Counted from the first letter of the stretch, positions 26,161 to 35,571 are shown. The stretch: DNA of 64,000 nt from Microbacter sp. GSS18 (GCA_029319145.1 CP119753.1:3968001-4032000), one strand, 5' to 3'. Notes: generated by a model from the letters alone, not told the origin. Numbers and translations: made by a program.

Positions 26161-27366
26161 ATGTTCGACAGACGATGGTGGGACGCGGCGATGATCGCCG
26201 CGTCCCTCATGGTCGTCCTCGCGATGGCGGTGGGGCTCAGCAACGCTTCGACCGCCGATGTCGTGGCCGGCTCCGTCGCCCTCGTCCTGATCGTGGCCGC
26301 GTACGTCGTCGTCGCTCGTCCCGGGCTGCGCGACGAGCGGGAGTGGCGGCAGCCGGTGTTCGCCGTCATGGCGGGCACGGCGCTCGCCGTCGGCTGTGCC
26401 GGCGAGCCGTTCTTCGCCATCATGCAGGCGATCGCCTACCCCATGGTGTGGGTGCTCACGATCGGCAAGCGCAAGGCCGTCGTGGGATCGGTGGTGATCG
26501 CGCTCGGGACGTTCGTCGGCTTCGCGCTGTTCGGCGGCATCCTCGACGGCGGTGACGCGATCCGCACATCGCTGACGTCCGCCGCGGCGACATCCGGCTT
26601 CGGCCTGGCCTTCGCGATCGCGTTCGGCCTGTGGATCTCGGGCATCGTCGAGTACGGCCAGGAGCGCGCGCGTCTCGTGGCCGAGCTCACCGCAGCCCAG
26701 GCCGAGATCGAGGCGCTGAGCCGCGATCGGGGCGCAGCCATGGAGCGCGAGCGGCTCGGCCGCGACATCCACGACACGCTCGCGCAGACCCTGGCCGGCC
26801 TGACGCTGATCGCCGAGCGCGCCGGTCGGCAGTTCGGCGACGGACGTCCCGAGGCGGCCGCAGAGAGCATCGCGACCGTCGAGCGTCTGTCGCGCGACGC
26901 CCTCGCCGAGGCCCGCGGGCTCGTCGCGCGGATGGCAGCGGTCCCCTCGGACGCGGCGCTCGGCGACGCGGTGGACCGCCTCGTCGACCGGTTCCGCGCC
27001 GAGGTCGGCCTCACGATCGACCTCGACCTCGACCTCGATACGGCCGGCGCGGTGTCACGCGAGGCGCAGCTGGTCATCCTTCGATGTCTGCAGGAGGCGC
27101 TGTCCAATGTGCGCAAGCACGCCGCCGCGACCCACGTCGAGGTGCGGGTCGCCACCGGGAAGGACGGGGCCGCCCTGCTGACCGTGGCCGATGACGGCCA
27201 CGGCTTCGATCCGGACGCCGTCCGCAGTGGATTCGGGCTCGACGGCATGGGCGATCGCGTCGCGCTCGCCGGGGGAGCGCTCGATGTGGACAGCGGCGCC
27301 GGCGCCGGCACGACACTCACCGTTCGCCTGCCCGCGACCACCGTCCAGGCAGGGGGCGCGGCATGA
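26161..27366 (+). CDS. NarL-type sensor histidine kinase
   Basis: A 401-residue kinase. The N-terminus has about six hydrophobic segments (residues 8-160) with almost no extracellular loop, as in intramembrane-sensing kinases linked to ABC exporters. The HisKA_3 dimerisation domain carries the phospho-acceptor H204 in LGRDIHDTLAQTLAGL, and the ATPase domain shows the N box EALSNVRKHA and G boxes ADDGHGFD and GFGLDGMGDR. It overlaps the regulator by ATGA and lies 28 nt after the exporter permease. Confidence 0.92.
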   Translation: MFDRRWWDAAMIAASLMVVLAMAVGLSNASTADVVAGSVALVLIVAAYVVVARPGLRDEREWRQPVFAVMAGTALAVGCAGEPFFAIMQAIAYPMVWVLTIGKRKAVVGSVVIALGTFVGFALFGGILDGGDAIRTSLTSAAATSGFGLAFAIAFGLWISGIVEYGQERARLVAELTAAQAEIEALSRDRGAAMERERLGRDIHDTLAQTLAGLTLIAERAGRQFGDGRPEAAAESIATVERLSRDALAEARGLVARMAAVPSDAALGDAVDRLVDRFRAEVGLTIDLDLDLDTAGAVSREAQLVILRCLQEALSNVRKHAAATHVEVRVATGKDGAALLTVADDGHGFDPDAVRSGFGLDGMGDRVALAGGALDVDSGAGAGTTLTVRLPATTVQAGGAA

Positions 27367-27989
27367 TCCGGCTGCTGATCGCGGATGACCATCCCGTCGT
27401 GCGGGCGGGCCTGGTGGGCCTGCTGTCGGACGAGCCAGGCTTCGAGGTCGTCGGCGAGGCCGCCGACGGCGAGCAGGCCGTTCGGGTCGCCGCGGCGACC
27501 TCTCCGGACGTCGTGCTGATGGACCTTCGGATGCCGGGCGTGGACGGCGTCGAGGCGACGGCGCGCATCACGGCGGCGGGCGCATCGAAGGTGCTGATCC
27601 TCACGACCTACGAGTCCGACGACCAGATCCTCGCCGCGATCGAGGCGGGCGCGAGTGGCTACCTGCTCAAGGCCGCGCCGCAGGACGAGATCGTCGCCGG
27701 CATCCGCTCGGTCGCCCACGGCCAGACCGCGCTCTCGCCGCAGGTCGCGGTGCGCCTGGTGGAGCGCATGCGGCAGCCCGCGGCCGCCCCCGCGCCAGCG
27801 CTCAGCGCCCGCGAGCTCGACGTGCTGCGTCTGGTCGCCCGCGGCCGCAGCAACAAGCAGGTCGCCGCCGATCTGGGGATCGGCGAGTCGACCGTGAAGA
27901 CCCACCTGCTGCGCACCTTCGAGAAGCTGGGCGTCGCCGACCGCACGCGCGCCGTCACGCTCGCGATGGAGAAGGGCCTGCTCGACTGA
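27363..27989 (+). CDS. NarL/LuxR-type response regulator
   Basis: A 208-residue regulator with a receiver domain (residues 1-120, phospho-acceptor D54 in VVLMDLRMPG, conserved Lys in GYLLKAAPQDEI) and a C-terminal LuxR helix-turn-helix (LSARELDVLRLVARGRSNKQ onward). It is co-translated with the kinase and probably activates the exporter operon. It ends 15 nt from the convergent TetR gene. Confidence 0.93.
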   Translation: MIRLLIADDHPVVRAGLVGLLSDEPGFEVVGEAADGEQAVRVAAATSPDVVLMDLRMPGVDGVEATARITAAGASKVLILTTYESDDQILAAIEAGASGYLLKAAPQDEIVAGIRSVAHGQTALSPQVAVRLVERMRQPAAAPAPALSARELDVLRLVARGRSNKQVAADLGIGESTVKTHLLRTFEKLGVADRTRAVTLAMEKGLLD

Positions 27990-28004
27990 TCGTCGGCGGC
28001 GGGA

Positions 28005-28568
28005 TCACTCCTCTCCGCCCGCGGGCCACGCGGCGAGCATGACTCCGAGGCCCGCGACGAGGCGGGCGAAGCTGCGGTCGACGTCGCGGGGCAGGCCGAA
28101 TCCGGCCGTGGACTCCAGCGCGGTGAAGCCGTGGAGAGCCGAGCGCACGGCGCGTGCGGCGTCGACGGCGTCCGTCCCCGTGATGCCGTAGCCGGCGAGC
28201 ACCGCGTTCACGACGACGAGCGTCCGGTCCGCGCCGGGGTTCGACGCGCTCGCGCGCTGCGTGGCGGCGTAGCGGCCCGGGTGCTCGAGGGCGTACGCGC
28301 GATAGGCGGCGCACAGGCGCGCGAGCGCGTGGGGCCCGGCGACGCCGACGGTGGCGGCTGTCAGCGCGTCCGCCAGGGCCCCGGCGGCGTCGACGGCGAC
28401 CGCGTGGCGCAGGGCGTCGAGCGAGGCCACGTGCTTGTACAGGCTGGGCACGCGGACGCCGAGCCGGTCGGCCACGGCGGCGAGCGTCAGGGCGTCCCAG
28501 CCCAGGTCGTCGGCGATGTCCCCCGCGGTCTCGGTCACGAGCGCGGGGGACAGGCCCGCCCTAGGCAT
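28005..28568 (-). CDS. TetR-family regulator, WHG-type C-terminal domain
   Basis: A 187-residue TetR protein starting MPRAGLSPALVTETAGDIAD, with a recognition helix in VADRLGVRVPSLYKHVASL and a C-terminal TetR_C_33/WHG-type domain (ALERPGRYA-like ALEHPGRYAATQ). The ATG at 28568 overlaps the end of the upstream hydrolase gene by 8 nt, so the two form an operon. The likely operator is the three-half-site element at 29414-29440 in front of that operon, giving autoregulation. Confidence 0.88.
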   Translation of the reverse strand: MPRAGLSPALVTETAGDIADDLGWDALTLAAVADRLGVRVPSLYKHVASLDALRHAVAVDAAGALADALTAATVGVAGPHALARLCAAYRAYALEHPGRYAATQRASASNPGADRTLVVVNAVLAGYGITGTDAVDAARAVRSALHGFTALESTAGFGLPRDVDRSFARLVAGLGVMLAAWPAGGEE

Positions 28569-29391
28569 CCGAGGCCGTGCGTCGGCAGAAGCCGGCGAGG
28601 ATCTCGCCGACGACGTCGGGCCGTTCTGCGTGCGGGTAGTGCCCGGCATCGTCGATGAGGGTGACCTCGCCGCCGAGCCGGTCGGCGATCCACTCCGCCT
28701 CGGCGGCGGGGTCGGCGAAGTCGGGGTCGAGCTCGCCCATGACGACGGCGACCGGCGCCGACACATCGGCGAGGCGCTGTTCGGCCACCGCGTGGTCGGT
28801 GCGGGTGGTCGCCGTGAACGCCCGCCGGTAGCCCGGGCGGCGCATCGACGCGCGGATGCGGGCGCGATGCTCGTCGAAGTCCGCGGGCTTGACGCCGGGG
28901 GAGAGCGACGGCAGATACGTCAGCCACGCGGCGCGGGCCCACGGCCCCGCCATCATGATGCGGAAGACCAGGCCCAGCACGGGGTTCATCGGCGGGTTGC
29001 GCACGAACGGTCCGATGAGGACGAGGCCTGAGATCGCCGACGGGTCCTCGGCCGCCGCCCAGACCGCGGCTCCCGCGCCCATGGAGTTGCCGACGAGCAC
29101 GGCTGGTCCGCCGAGGTGGCGAGCGAGGGCGAGGGCGTCCGAGCCGGCGGCGGCGTCGTCGAAGGCGTCGAAGGTGACATCGCTGTCGCCGTGACCGCGC
29201 AGGTCCATGGCGGCCACGCGGAAGCCGGCCGCCGCCAGGGCGGGCACGGTGAACCGGAACGATGAGGCGAGATCGCCCATCCCGGGTATGCAGACGACCA
29301 GCGGGCCGTCCCCGGTGACGCGGTAGGCGATGCGTCCGCCCGGCCGGTCCAGATGCTGCACGGGGAGCTCTTCGAAGGTCGATGCGTTCAC
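28561..29391 (-). CDS. Alpha/beta-fold hydrolase
   Basis: A 276-residue hydrolase: oxyanion region VCIPGMGDLASSFR, DLRGHGDSD, nucleophile elbow VGNSMGAGA, acid in GELDPDF and catalytic His in DAGHYPHAERPD. Substrate unknown; esterase or C-C hydrolase activity is possible. The start is the GTG at 29391 with AAAGGAG 5 nt upstream on the minus strand; longer ATG starts would cross the operator. It is co-transcribed with the TetR gene behind it. Confidence 0.88.
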   Translation of the reverse strand: MNASTFEELPVQHLDRPGGRIAYRVTGDGPLVVCIPGMGDLASSFRFTVPALAAAGFRVAAMDLRGHGDSDVTFDAFDDAAAGSDALALARHLGGPAVLVGNSMGAGAAVWAAAEDPSAISGLVLIGPFVRNPPMNPVLGLVFRIMMAGPWARAAWLTYLPSLSPGVKPADFDEHRARIRASMRRPGYRRAFTATTRTDHAVAEQRLADVSAPVAVVMGELDPDFADPAAEAEWIADRLGGEVTLIDDAGHYPHAERPDVVGEILAGFCRRTASDA

Positions 29392-29413
29392 GATCACTCC
29401 TTTGCTCGTTGTC

Positions 29414-29440
29414 TTAGCCATAGGGCTAATGGTATTAGCC
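29414..29440. promoter_or_regulatory. Three-half-site TetR operator
   Basis: TTAGCC (29414-29419), GGCTAAT (29424-29430) and ATTAGCC (29434-29440) are alternating half sites whose starts are exactly 10 bp apart. The inner pair forms a perfect 7-3-7 palindrome (GGCTAAT-GGT-ATTAGCC) and the outer pair a second overlapping 6-4-6 palindrome. It lies between the hydrolase/TetR operon and the acyl-CoA dehydrogenase, so it could control both. Confidence 0.65.
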
Positions 29441-29551
29441 AACGAGGCAGTGCGCAAGACATTTCTCGACGGGCGCATGCGGTGAAACGCGGTCCCGCGT
29501 ATGATGGCACTCGGTTTCATTCTTTCGGCACCCGATGAAGGGACATCCGCC

Positions 29552-31276
29552 ATGGCCGACGCCGCCACCTACACCGCCCCCGTCGACGACTACGCCTTCC
29601 TCTACGGCGAGGTCTTCGGCGCCGACGTCGTCGAGCGCGCGACCGACGGAGCCATGTCGGCCGAGGACGCGATCGACGTCCTCACCGCCGCGGGCGAGTT
29701 CGCCTCCGAGGTGCTCGCTCCGCTCGATCAGCCGGGCGACACGGTCGGCGCGACGCTCGTCGACGGGCAGGCGCGCCTGCCCGAGGGCTTCGCCGACGCG
29801 TACCGGGCGCTCGTCGAAGCCGGGTGGATCACCGCCGAGGCGCCCGAGTCCGCCGGCGGCGACGGGCTGCCCACCCTCATCCAGAACGGCCTCGGCGAGA
29901 TCTGGAACGGCTCGAACATGGCGTTCGCGCTGAACTGGATGCTGACCTCCGGTGCCATCCACGCCCTCGACGCCGTGGGCTCGCCCGAGCTGCGCGAGAC
30001 CTACCTCGCTCCCATGGTCGAGGGTCGCTGGACCGGCACGATGAACCTCACCGAGCCGCAGGCCGGCACCGACCTCGGCGCCATCCGCACGATGGCCACG
30101 CCGAACGACGACGGCACCTGGTCGATCACCGGACAGAAGATCTTCATCACGTGGGGCGACCACGACGTCGCCGACAACATCGTGCACCTCGTGCTCGCGC
30201 GCACCCCCGACGCCCCCGAGGGCGCCAAGGGCATCTCGCTGTTCGTCGTGCCGAAGTTCCTCGTGAACGACGACGGCAGCCTGGGCGAGCGCAACGGCGT
30301 GCAGACCGTCTCGCTCGAGCACAAGATCGGCATCCACGCGAGCCCCACGTGCGTCCTGGCGTACGAAGGCGCGACCGGGTATCTCGCGGGCGAGATCGGC
30401 GGGGGCCTCGCCGGCATGTTCGTCATGATGAACTCCGCCCGCGCCGGCATGGGCCTGCAGGCGACCGGGGTCTCGGACCGCGCGTACCAGCGTGCGCGTG
30501 CCTACGCCGAGAGCCGGGTGCAGGGCCCGGTCATGGACCGGCCCGCGGGGACGACGATCGCTGGTCACCCCGACGTGCGCCGGCTGCTGCTGTCGATGTC
30601 GAGCGAGATCTTCGCGATGCGCGCGATGGGCGTCCTCGTCGGAGACCTCTTCGACCGTGCCGACAGCGACGGCACGCTCGCGATGGCCGAGTTCTTCGTG
30701 CCGATCTTCAAGGGCTGGACCACCGAGGAATCACTGCGCATCACCTCCGACGCGATCCAGGTGCACGGCGGCATGGGCTTCATCGAGGAGACCGGGGTCG
30801 CCCAGCACTACCGCGACGCGCGCATCATGCCGATCTACGAGGGCACGACGGCCATCCAGTCCAACGACCTCATCGGCCGCAAGCTCATCCGCAATGAGGG
30901 TGCGACGGCATCCGAATTGTTCGCGCGGATCGAGGCGACGATCGCCGACCTCCGCGCGAGCGACGACACGGTCGCCGTGCGGACGGCGGAACGGCTCGAG
31001 CGCGCGGTCGGCGCCGCCCGCCGCGCCACCGATGCGATGCTCGACTTCGCCTCGTCGCAGCGGGACGCCTACGCCGTGAGCGTGCCCTACCTCATGCTGC
31101 TCGGCACCCTCGCGGGCGGATGGATGCACGGCCTCGCCGTCGTCGCCGTGCTCGGCCACGACGCTCCGGCCGCCGCCGACGCCCAGCGCCTGACGGAGGC
31201 GGACTTCTACGGAGCCCACCACCTGTCGCGCGTGCACGCGCTCGCAGAGACGGTCGCCGCGGGCGAGATCGACTGA
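29552..31276 (+). CDS. Acyl-CoA dehydrogenase (long-chain, FadE-like with extended C-terminus)
   Basis: A 574-residue FAD enzyme that introduces the alpha-beta double bond of acyl-CoA in beta-oxidation. It has an N-terminal helical domain, the middle beta domain (MNLTEPQAGTDLGAIRT, ITGQKIFITWGDHD) and the C-terminal helical domain with the catalytic Glu in MPIYEGTTAIQSNDLIGRK, followed by the extra C-terminal segment of FadE5-like enzymes. ATG 29552 begins the usual MADAATYTAP; three longer codons sets from 29501 are possible but lack a ribosome site. It is divergent from the hydrolase/TetR operon across the three-half-site operator. Confidence 0.93.
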   Translation: MADAATYTAPVDDYAFLYGEVFGADVVERATDGAMSAEDAIDVLTAAGEFASEVLAPLDQPGDTVGATLVDGQARLPEGFADAYRALVEAGWITAEAPESAGGDGLPTLIQNGLGEIWNGSNMAFALNWMLTSGAIHALDAVGSPELRETYLAPMVEGRWTGTMNLTEPQAGTDLGAIRTMATPNDDGTWSITGQKIFITWGDHDVADNIVHLVLARTPDAPEGAKGISLFVVPKFLVNDDGSLGERNGVQTVSLEHKIGIHASPTCVLAYEGATGYLAGEIGGGLAGMFVMMNSARAGMGLQATGVSDRAYQRARAYAESRVQGPVMDRPAGTTIAGHPDVRRLLLSMSSEIFAMRAMGVLVGDLFDRADSDGTLAMAEFFVPIFKGWTTEESLRITSDAIQVHGGMGFIEETGVAQHYRDARIMPIYEGTTAIQSNDLIGRKLIRNEGATASELFARIEATIADLRASDDTVAVRTAERLERAVGAARRATDAMLDFASSQRDAYAVSVPYLMLLGTLAGGWMHGLAVVAVLGHDAPAAADAQRLTEADFYGAHHLSRVHALAETVAAGEID

Positions 31277-31289
31277 TCCCGCGCGCCGC

Positions 31290-32483
31290 TCACGCGGCGT
31301 CGTGGAGCGCCTGGACGAGGTCGCGGGCGTGGGGGAGCGCGACCATGTCGTTCCGGACGGCGCGCGCCGCCGCGCGCATCCGGGGATCCTCGATGGCGGT
31401 CCGCACCGCGTCTGCGAGCACATCGGCGAGGTCCGGCCCTGCGTCGAGCTCGAGCCCCACCCCGATGTCCCGCACCCGCGCCGCGTTGATCCACTGGTCC
31501 GTGGCGAACAGCGGGATGACGACCTGGGGTACGCCTGCGGCGAGAGCCGTCGTCGTCGTCCCGAATCCGCCGTGGCCGACCATCGCGGCGGTGTGCGGCA
31601 TCACCTCTGCCTGAGGCCACCACTGCTCCACCCGCACGTTGTCCGGCCAGGGCCGCAGCGCCTCGGCGGTGCCGCCTTCCCCGGTCGTCAGGAGCACGCG
31701 GGCGTCGACACCCCCCAGCGCCGCCATCACCGATCTGTAGAGACCCTCGAACGCCATCGTGGCCGCCACCGATCCGAAGGTCGCGTAGACGAGGGGAGCA
31801 TCGGGGTCGCCCCAGCTCGGGAGCGCGCCGCCGCGGTCTCGATCGGATGCCGGGAGCCGGAACCGGTGCACCGAGCGCGGAGCCGCGGTCTCGACGGACC
31901 CTTCGTCGAACACCTCCGGCGCGTGCGTGAACAGCGGCGCTCGGAGCGCAGCATCGGCGAGGCTGCGATCGGCCAGATCCAGCTCGCGTTCGAAAGCGGC
32001 CAGCGACGACCGAAGCCCGTCGACCATGAACTGCACCATCGTGACGGTCCCGATGCCGTATTGCACGTGGGGAACGCTGCGCAGCTGCGACGCCACGAGC
32101 GACGCGACCTCTGCCGGCTCGCGCAGCACCAGGTCGGGCGCGAAGGCGTCGATGTGGGCGAGCATGCCGGGCAGTGCCGCGCGGGCGTCGACGCCGCCGA
32201 ACACGTCCCTCACCATGATGAGGTTCGAGAGGTCTCGGATCGCGGCCGAGCTCTGCGCGAGATCGGCTCCCGGACGAGGGAGGGTGCGATAGACGGCCTC
32301 GAGCTCGTCGGGTGCCGGATCGTCGACCGGGGCGGCGGCGAAGCCGTGCGCCCTCACGCGATCTGCGAAGGACGCCGGTGTCGCCACTCTTACTTCATCG
32401 CCCGCAGCCTCCAGCGCTCGGGCGAGCGGCACGACAGGCGAGAAGTGCCCGACGTTGCCGGTCGACGCCACCAGCACGCGCAT
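31290..32483 (-). CDS. MGT-type glycosyltransferase (GT1, UGT fold), copy 2
   Basis: A 397-residue GT-B enzyme of the macrolide glycosyltransferase/EryCIII-like group. The N-terminus MRVLVASTGNVGHFSPVVPL holds the acceptor-domain start and the C-terminal domain the sugar-nucleotide motif WWPQAEVMPHTAAMVGHGGF followed by GTTTTALAAGVPQVVIP. It transfers a sugar from a nucleotide donor to a small hydrophobic acceptor; donor and acceptor are unknown. It lies 62 nt downstream of a close paralogue in the same direction; the long open frame upstream to 33080 overlaps that paralogue and is not used. Confidence 0.87.
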   Translation of the reverse strand: MRVLVASTGNVGHFSPVVPLARALEAAGDEVRVATPASFADRVRAHGFAAAPVDDPAPDELEAVYRTLPRPGADLAQSSAAIRDLSNLIMVRDVFGGVDARAALPGMLAHIDAFAPDLVLREPAEVASLVASQLRSVPHVQYGIGTVTMVQFMVDGLRSSLAAFERELDLADRSLADAALRAPLFTHAPEVFDEGSVETAAPRSVHRFRLPASDRDRGGALPSWGDPDAPLVYATFGSVAATMAFEGLYRSVMAALGGVDARVLLTTGEGGTAEALRPWPDNVRVEQWWPQAEVMPHTAAMVGHGGFGTTTTALAAGVPQVVIPLFATDQWINAARVRDIGVGLELDAGPDLADVLADAVRTAIEDPRMRAAARAVRNDMVALPHARDLVQALHDAA

Positions 32484-32545
32484 GCGGTCGAGTATCGTCT
32501 CGTGCCCGGTCCGGGGCAACAGCGAGGCCGGGTGGGCGGCGCCGC

Positions 32546-33721
32546 TCACACGTGGGCGCGGGCGTCCTCCTGGAGGCGCATGACCATGGCCGCCGGCGGG
32601 GGGAGCGTGGCCTGCTGCGACTGCAGGTCGGCCGCGGCGTCGGCGCTCGAGCGGTCCTCGAGAACGTCGGTGACCGTCCGCGCCAGCAGCTCCCACGGCG
32701 GCGGCTCGGCGATGAGGGCCTTGCCGACACCGCGGGCCTGGACGCGCATGGCGTTGATCCACTGATCGTTGGCGAACTGGGGGATCACGACCTGCGGGGC
32801 GCCGCTGGCGATCGCCGTCATGGTCGTGCCGAAGCCGCCGTGCGTGACGACCGCCCGCGCTTCGCGCATGACCGCCGGGGGAGGCACCCGTTCCACGCGC
32901 GCGTTGCGCGGCCAGGGACGCACGCTGTCGGGATCGCCGTCGGGCCCGGTGGCCAGCAGGACGCGCGCGTAGGAGCGCGACAGCGCATCGAGGACGTCCC
33001 GGTACGCGCCGGCCGAGGGCGAGGTGGCGGTCACGGTGCCGAACGTGACATAGACCAGCGGGGCATCCGCATCTCCCCACGGCGGCAGCGCGGTGGCGCC
33101 GCCCTCGGGCTCGGGAACGTAGCGGAACCGGTGGATCGCCCGCGGCTCGCCCGGACCGGGCACGTCGTCATCGAAGCCCGGAGGGACGATCGTGTACAGC
33201 GGCGCGGCGGAGGCGGCCGCCAGGAGCGTTCCGGGCTCGAGCCCGGCCGGTTCCTCGAAATCGGGGAACGACTGACCGATCATGCCCAGCAGCAGACGCA
33301 GCGTCTCGAGGATGCCGATCGACGACTGCACGTGCGGCACGCCCCGTGACTCCGCCACGACGAGGGAGGCGACCTCTGCGGGTTCCCGCACGATGAGGTC
33401 GGGATGCCACGTGTCGACCGCCTCCTGCATCCGCGCGAGCGCGGCGTTGCCGCGGAGCCGGCCGAACACGTCGCGGATCATGGCGACGTTGGAGTCGTGA
33501 CGGCTCACATTCGGACCGACGCGGGCCCTGGCTGCGGCCACTTCCTCGGGGGACGGCTCGTCGAACGGGAACGCCGCGTAGCCGGCAGCCGTCACCCGGT
33601 CGGCGAATGAGGCGGGGCAGGCCACGAGGACCTCGACGCCGGAGTCGACGCACGCGCGGGCGAGGGGGATCATCGGCCGGACATGGCCGAGATTCGCCGT
33701 CGTTGCGAAGAGGACCCGCAT
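32546..33721 (-). CDS. MGT-type glycosyltransferase (GT1, UGT fold), copy 1
   Basis: A 391-residue paralogue of the next gene: MRVLFATTANLGHVRPMIPL, CPASFADRV, PAEVASLVV and THGGFGTTMTAIASGAPQVV align with the same landmarks of copy 2 (CPASFADRV is matched by TPASFADRV). The shared architecture and adjacency show tandem duplication followed by divergence, so the two may act on different acceptors or form one two-step decoration pathway. No biosynthetic gene for a polyketide or other aglycone is visible nearby, so detoxification of foreign macrolide-like compounds by glycosylation is another possibility. Confidence 0.87.
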   Translation of the reverse strand: MRVLFATTANLGHVRPMIPLARACVDSGVEVLVACPASFADRVTAAGYAAFPFDEPSPEEVAAARARVGPNVSRHDSNVAMIRDVFGRLRGNAALARMQEAVDTWHPDLIVREPAEVASLVVAESRGVPHVQSSIGILETLRLLLGMIGQSFPDFEEPAGLEPGTLLAAASAAPLYTIVPPGFDDDVPGPGEPRAIHRFRYVPEPEGGATALPPWGDADAPLVYVTFGTVTATSPSAGAYRDVLDALSRSYARVLLATGPDGDPDSVRPWPRNARVERVPPPAVMREARAVVTHGGFGTTMTAIASGAPQVVIPQFANDQWINAMRVQARGVGKALIAEPPPWELLARTVTDVLEDRSSADAAADLQSQQATLPPPAAMVMRLQEDARAHV

Positions 33722-33773
33722 GCGGCGAGTCTCCACGAGACACGCGATGGGGTCAACGCCCCCGGACACACCC

Positions 33774-33810
33774 GGATGCCCCGGACCGGTCGAACCGGCC
33801 CGGGGCATCC
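33774..33810 (-). terminator. Terminator of the malate synthase gene
   Basis: GGATGCCCCGG (33774-33784) pairs with CCGGGGCATCC (33800-33810), with an additional inner stem CCGGT/ACCGG and a CGA loop. It lies 33 nt beyond the malate synthase stop on the minus strand. Confidence 0.8.
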
Positions 33811-33842
33811 GTCGGGGGAGGGGAGCAGCGGGAGGGGCGGGA

Positions 33843-35510
33843 CTACTGGCCGTCGACGAGGTACTTCGCGTAGGCCGGCAGCGTCAGGAAGGCCGGGAAG
33901 TCCTCACCCAGCGCGACCTCGCGGAAGATGTCGGCGGCGTCGTCGAACCGGTCGCCGTCGAACCGCGTCACCTCCTCCAGCGTCTGGGCGATGAGTCCCT
34001 CGACGTAGTCGCGGGTGATCGGCGTGCCGTCCTCGGTCGAGCGGTCCTGGTGGATCCACTGCCAGATCTGCGAGCGGCTGATCTCGGCGGTCGCGGCATC
34101 CTCCATGAGGTTGTCGATGGCGACGGCGCCCAGGCCCCGCAGCCACGCCTCGATGTAGCGGATGCCCACCGACACGTTGTCGTGCACGCCCTTGGCCGTG
34201 ATCGGCCGCCCGATGTGGACGTCGATCAGGTCGGCGGCCTTCACGTTCACGTCGTCGCGCCGGCGGTCGACCTGGTTGGGCTTGTCGCCGAGCACGGCGT
34301 CGAACTCGGCCTTCGCGGTCGGGATCAGGTCGGGGTGAGCGACCCACGTGCCGTCGAAGCCGTCGCCGGCTTCGCGCTTCTTGTCGGCCGACACCTTCTC
34401 GATCGCCATCGCGGTGACCGCGGGGTCGCGACGGTTGGGGATGAAGGCGCTCATGCCGCCGATCGCGAAGGCGCCGCGCTTGTGGCACGTCTGCACCAGC
34501 AGCTCGGTGTAGGCCCGCATGAACGGAACCGTCATCGTGACCTCGCTGCGGTCGGGGAGCACGAACCGTGCGCCGCGTCCGCGGTAGTTCTTGATGATCG
34601 AGAAGATGTAGTCCCAGCGGCCGGCGTTGAGCCCGGCGATGTGGTCACGCATCTCGAAGAGGATCTCCTCCATCTCGAACGCGGCCGGCAGCGTCTCGAT
34701 CAGCACGGTCGCACGGATCGTGCCGTGCGGGATGCCGATGTACTGCTCGCTGAAGGTGAAGATGTCGTCCCACAGCTTCGCCTCTTCGCTGGACTCCAGC
34801 TTGGCGATGTAGAAGTACGGTCCCACGCCGTTCGCGATGAGCTGCTGGGCGTTGTGGAAGAAGTACAGCCCGAAGTCCACGAGCGAGCCGGATGCCGCCA
34901 TCGAGCGGCCCGTGCGGTCGGTGAACTGCATGTGCTGCTCGACCAGGTGCCAGCCGCGCGGGCGCATCACGATCGTGGGGGTCCGCTCGGCGGTGACGCG
35001 GTACTCCTTGCCCTCGGGGCTGGTGAACTGCAGCTGTCCGCGGATGGCGTCGTACAGCGACAGCTGACCCTCGACGACGTTCTTCCACGTCGGGCTCGTC
35101 GCGTCCTCCTGGTCGGCGAGCCACACGCGGGCGCCCGAGTTCAGGGCGTTGATCGTCATCTTCGGGTCGGTCGGACCCGTGATCTCGACGCGGCGGTCCT
35201 CGAGGCCGGGGCCGGCGCCGGCGACGCGCCAGTCGGCGTCCTCGCGGATGTGGGCCGTGTCGTCGCGGAAACCGGGGTCGTGGCCCTTGCCGATCTCGAA
35301 GCGGCGGTGCATGCGGTCCGAGAGCCGGTCGTGGCGGCGTCCCGCGAAGCGGTGGTGCAGCGCGGCCAGGAACGACAGCGCCTCGGGCGTGAGGATCTCG
35401 TCGTACCGGGGGCCGAGGGTCGCGAAGACCTCGATCTTGGGCTGGGGCTGCGGCGGCGGAGTCTGGATGGTGTTGGTGGTGGGCGCGATGCCCGTGGCGG
35501 TGGGAGTCAT
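33843..35510 (-). CDS. aceB: Malate synthase A
   Basis: A 555-residue glyoxylate-cycle enzyme that condenses glyoxylate with acetyl-CoA to malate. The family blocks are present: LADQEDATSPTWKN, VMRPRGWHLVEQH (catalytic Arg), TVLIETLPAAFEMEEI (Mg-binding Glu), GLNAGRWDYIFSIIKN (Mg-binding Asp) and IGGMSAFIPNRRDP. The short Pro/Gln-rich N-terminus (PPPQPQPK) is extra. ATG 35510 has AGGAAG 8 nt upstream. It is divergent from a RamB-type regulator, as in Corynebacterium, where RamB represses glyoxylate genes when glucose is present. Isocitrate lyase is not in the window. Confidence 0.95.
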   Translation of the reverse strand: MTPTATGIAPTTNTIQTPPPQPQPKIEVFATLGPRYDEILTPEALSFLAALHHRFAGRRHDRLSDRMHRRFEIGKGHDPGFRDDTAHIREDADWRVAGAGPGLEDRRVEITGPTDPKMTINALNSGARVWLADQEDATSPTWKNVVEGQLSLYDAIRGQLQFTSPEGKEYRVTAERTPTIVMRPRGWHLVEQHMQFTDRTGRSMAASGSLVDFGLYFFHNAQQLIANGVGPYFYIAKLESSEEAKLWDDIFTFSEQYIGIPHGTIRATVLIETLPAAFEMEEILFEMRDHIAGLNAGRWDYIFSIIKNYRGRGARFVLPDRSEVTMTVPFMRAYTELLVQTCHKRGAFAIGGMSAFIPNRRDPAVTAMAIEKVSADKKREAGDGFDGTWVAHPDLIPTAKAEFDAVLGDKPNQVDRRRDDVNVKAADLIDVHIGRPITAKGVHDNVSVGIRYIEAWLRGLGAVAIDNLMEDAATAEISRSQIWQWIHQDRSTEDGTPITRDYVEGLIAQTLEEVTRFDGDRFDDAADIFREVALGEDFPAFLTLPAYAKYLVDGQ

Positions 35511-35571
35511 TGCCCGTTCTTCCTGTGGCGGGATGCCGAGGCATCCGAATTCTGCGTTTCTCGAATCCCGT

